A stretch of DNA of 64,000 nucleotides from Halopseudomonas maritima. GTDB lineage: Bacteria; Pseudomonadota; Gammaproteobacteria; Pseudomonadales; Pseudomonadaceae. The stretch lies in assembly GCF_021545785.1 (NCBI RefSeq), contig NZ_CP079801.1, positions 558,001 to 622,000 of the forward strand. Direction: 5' to 3'. A program made the translations under genes and the position numbers. How positions within the stretch are numbered: position 1 is the first letter of the stretch; every line of letters starts with the position of its first letter. Shown in pieces: positions 63,597 through 64,000 of the stretch. Under the pieces are notes generated by a model. That model searched no databases. It was not told the origin of the DNA and saw only the letters and a list, made by a program, of their open reading frames with translations.

Positions 63597-64000
63597 TCAG
63601 GAACCGGCCGGTGGTGGCGTGACGCTCAGGCGGCGCAGGCGACGTTGGCGCAAATTCTGAATCAGGCTGGGCGCCAGCGCGATCAGCGCCGAGCCCAACA
63701 CCACCAGCAGCGCGCCTACATAAGCGAGATTGTTGAGCACTTCAGGTTCGATCAGGCCGGGCCAGAGCATCGCGCCCAAGGCCACCATGGAGAAGGTGAA
63801 CAGCGGTGTTGTGGTCACCGTTGCACTAACCCGCGACGCCTCCCAATGCGCCAGCGCCTCGGCAAAGGCGCCGTAGGCCACCAGCGTATTCAGGCAGCAG
63901 CCCAGCAGCAGCCAGGCCTGCAGGCTGGACAATTGCAAGACTTGCGCAGGACTGGCCAGCGGCCAGATCAGCAGCGCGCAAGACAAGTAGATGACCATCA
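63597..64000 (-). CDS. EamA/DMT-family transporter (C-terminal part, runs off the window)
   Basis: The visible 134 residues contain four hydrophobic segments in EamA order, with NTLVAYGAFAEALAHWEASRVSATVTTTPLFTF typical of the second EamA half. A basic, disordered tail (QNLRQRRLRRLSVTPPPAG) ends the protein. The N-terminal half lies beyond base 64000. The substrate of such drug/metabolite exporters cannot be told from this fragment. Confidence 0.82.
   Translation of the reverse strand, partial: MVIYLSCALLIWPLASPAQVLQLSSLQAWLLLGCCLNTLVAYGAFAEALAHWEASRVSATVTTTPLFTFSMVALGAMLWPGLIEPEVLNNLAYVGALLVVLGSALIALAPSLIQNLRQRRLRRLSVTPPPAGS

Overview
The window looks like a chromosomal segment of a GC-rich gammaproteobacterium of the Pseudomonas/Halopseudomonas lineage. 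The basis is gene order: gyrA-serC-pheA-hisC-(tyrA/aroA fusion)-cmk-rpsA-ihfB-lapA-lapB-pyrF, mtnA | mtaD-ubiG-mupP-yciK, grxD / argF-ABC ATPase, and a cyaB-type adenylate cyclase. REP hairpins with GTAG/GTGG feet and a RAYT gene point the same way. I saw no rRNA, tRNA, CRISPR array or prophage; this is mostly core chromosome with small accessory insertions.

Layout. 1-7.1 kb: galU (cut by the window edge) and an rfaH-like antiterminator face left. A compact exopolysaccharide secretion operon (yjbE, wza-like, yjbF, yjbG, yjbH, vanZ-like) faces right, with overlapping stops and starts. 7.3-14.8 kb: a RAYT transposase-like gene, cysQ, grxD, argF with an ABC ATPase, a REP pair, a serine hydrolase, an exported msrB-msrA pair and a SlyD-like prolyl isomerase. 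14.9-19.8 kb: an LplT-like MFS/PlsC fusion and two further MFS transporters. 19.9-21.4 kb: a CigR-like secreted protein and an iron block (bfd, bfr) with Fur-box-like sites. 21.5-35.4 kb: a long leftward core block from gyrA to pyrF. 35.7-41.4 kb: an unusual mtnA-like gene facing left, then the rightward mtaD-ubiG-mupP-yciK operon and a diguanylate cyclase. 41.4-47 kb: a leftward operon (PHP nuclease, yciO, trpS, scpA, scpB, rluB). 47-50.4 kb: yciI, a coiled-coil membrane protein and a Cpx-like envelope-stress module. 50.4-64 kb: an AraC regulator with a nitroreductase, a DUF962/Mpo1-like plus HD-domain pair, cyaB, an LpxH-like phosphoesterase, a PlpD-type patatin autotransporter, recQ, a YecA-family protein, a DsbA/FrnE-like protein, trhO, bolA and the C-terminus of an EamA transporter.

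The observations most worth following up are these. (1) The MtnA homologue has lost the catalytic Cys, has Asp replaced by Glu, and differs at several substrate-binding motifs. (2) The bacterioferritin keeps its haem Met but lacks ferroxidase ligands E51 and E94. (3) A 267-bp MITE-like element with 25-bp perfect terminal repeats and nested hairpins sits at the 3' end of trhO, and a decayed end of the same element sits at the 3' end of cyaB; in both cases the junction supplies the host gene's TAG stop. (4) The RAYT has a degenerate HUH motif (HAQ). (5) There are several local repeat arrays: ten perfect TGCAAGC heptamers, a coding 15-bp minisatellite in scpB, and inverted GGCTGAAGGC repeats. I did not find a clearly new multi-gene defence or biosynthetic system.
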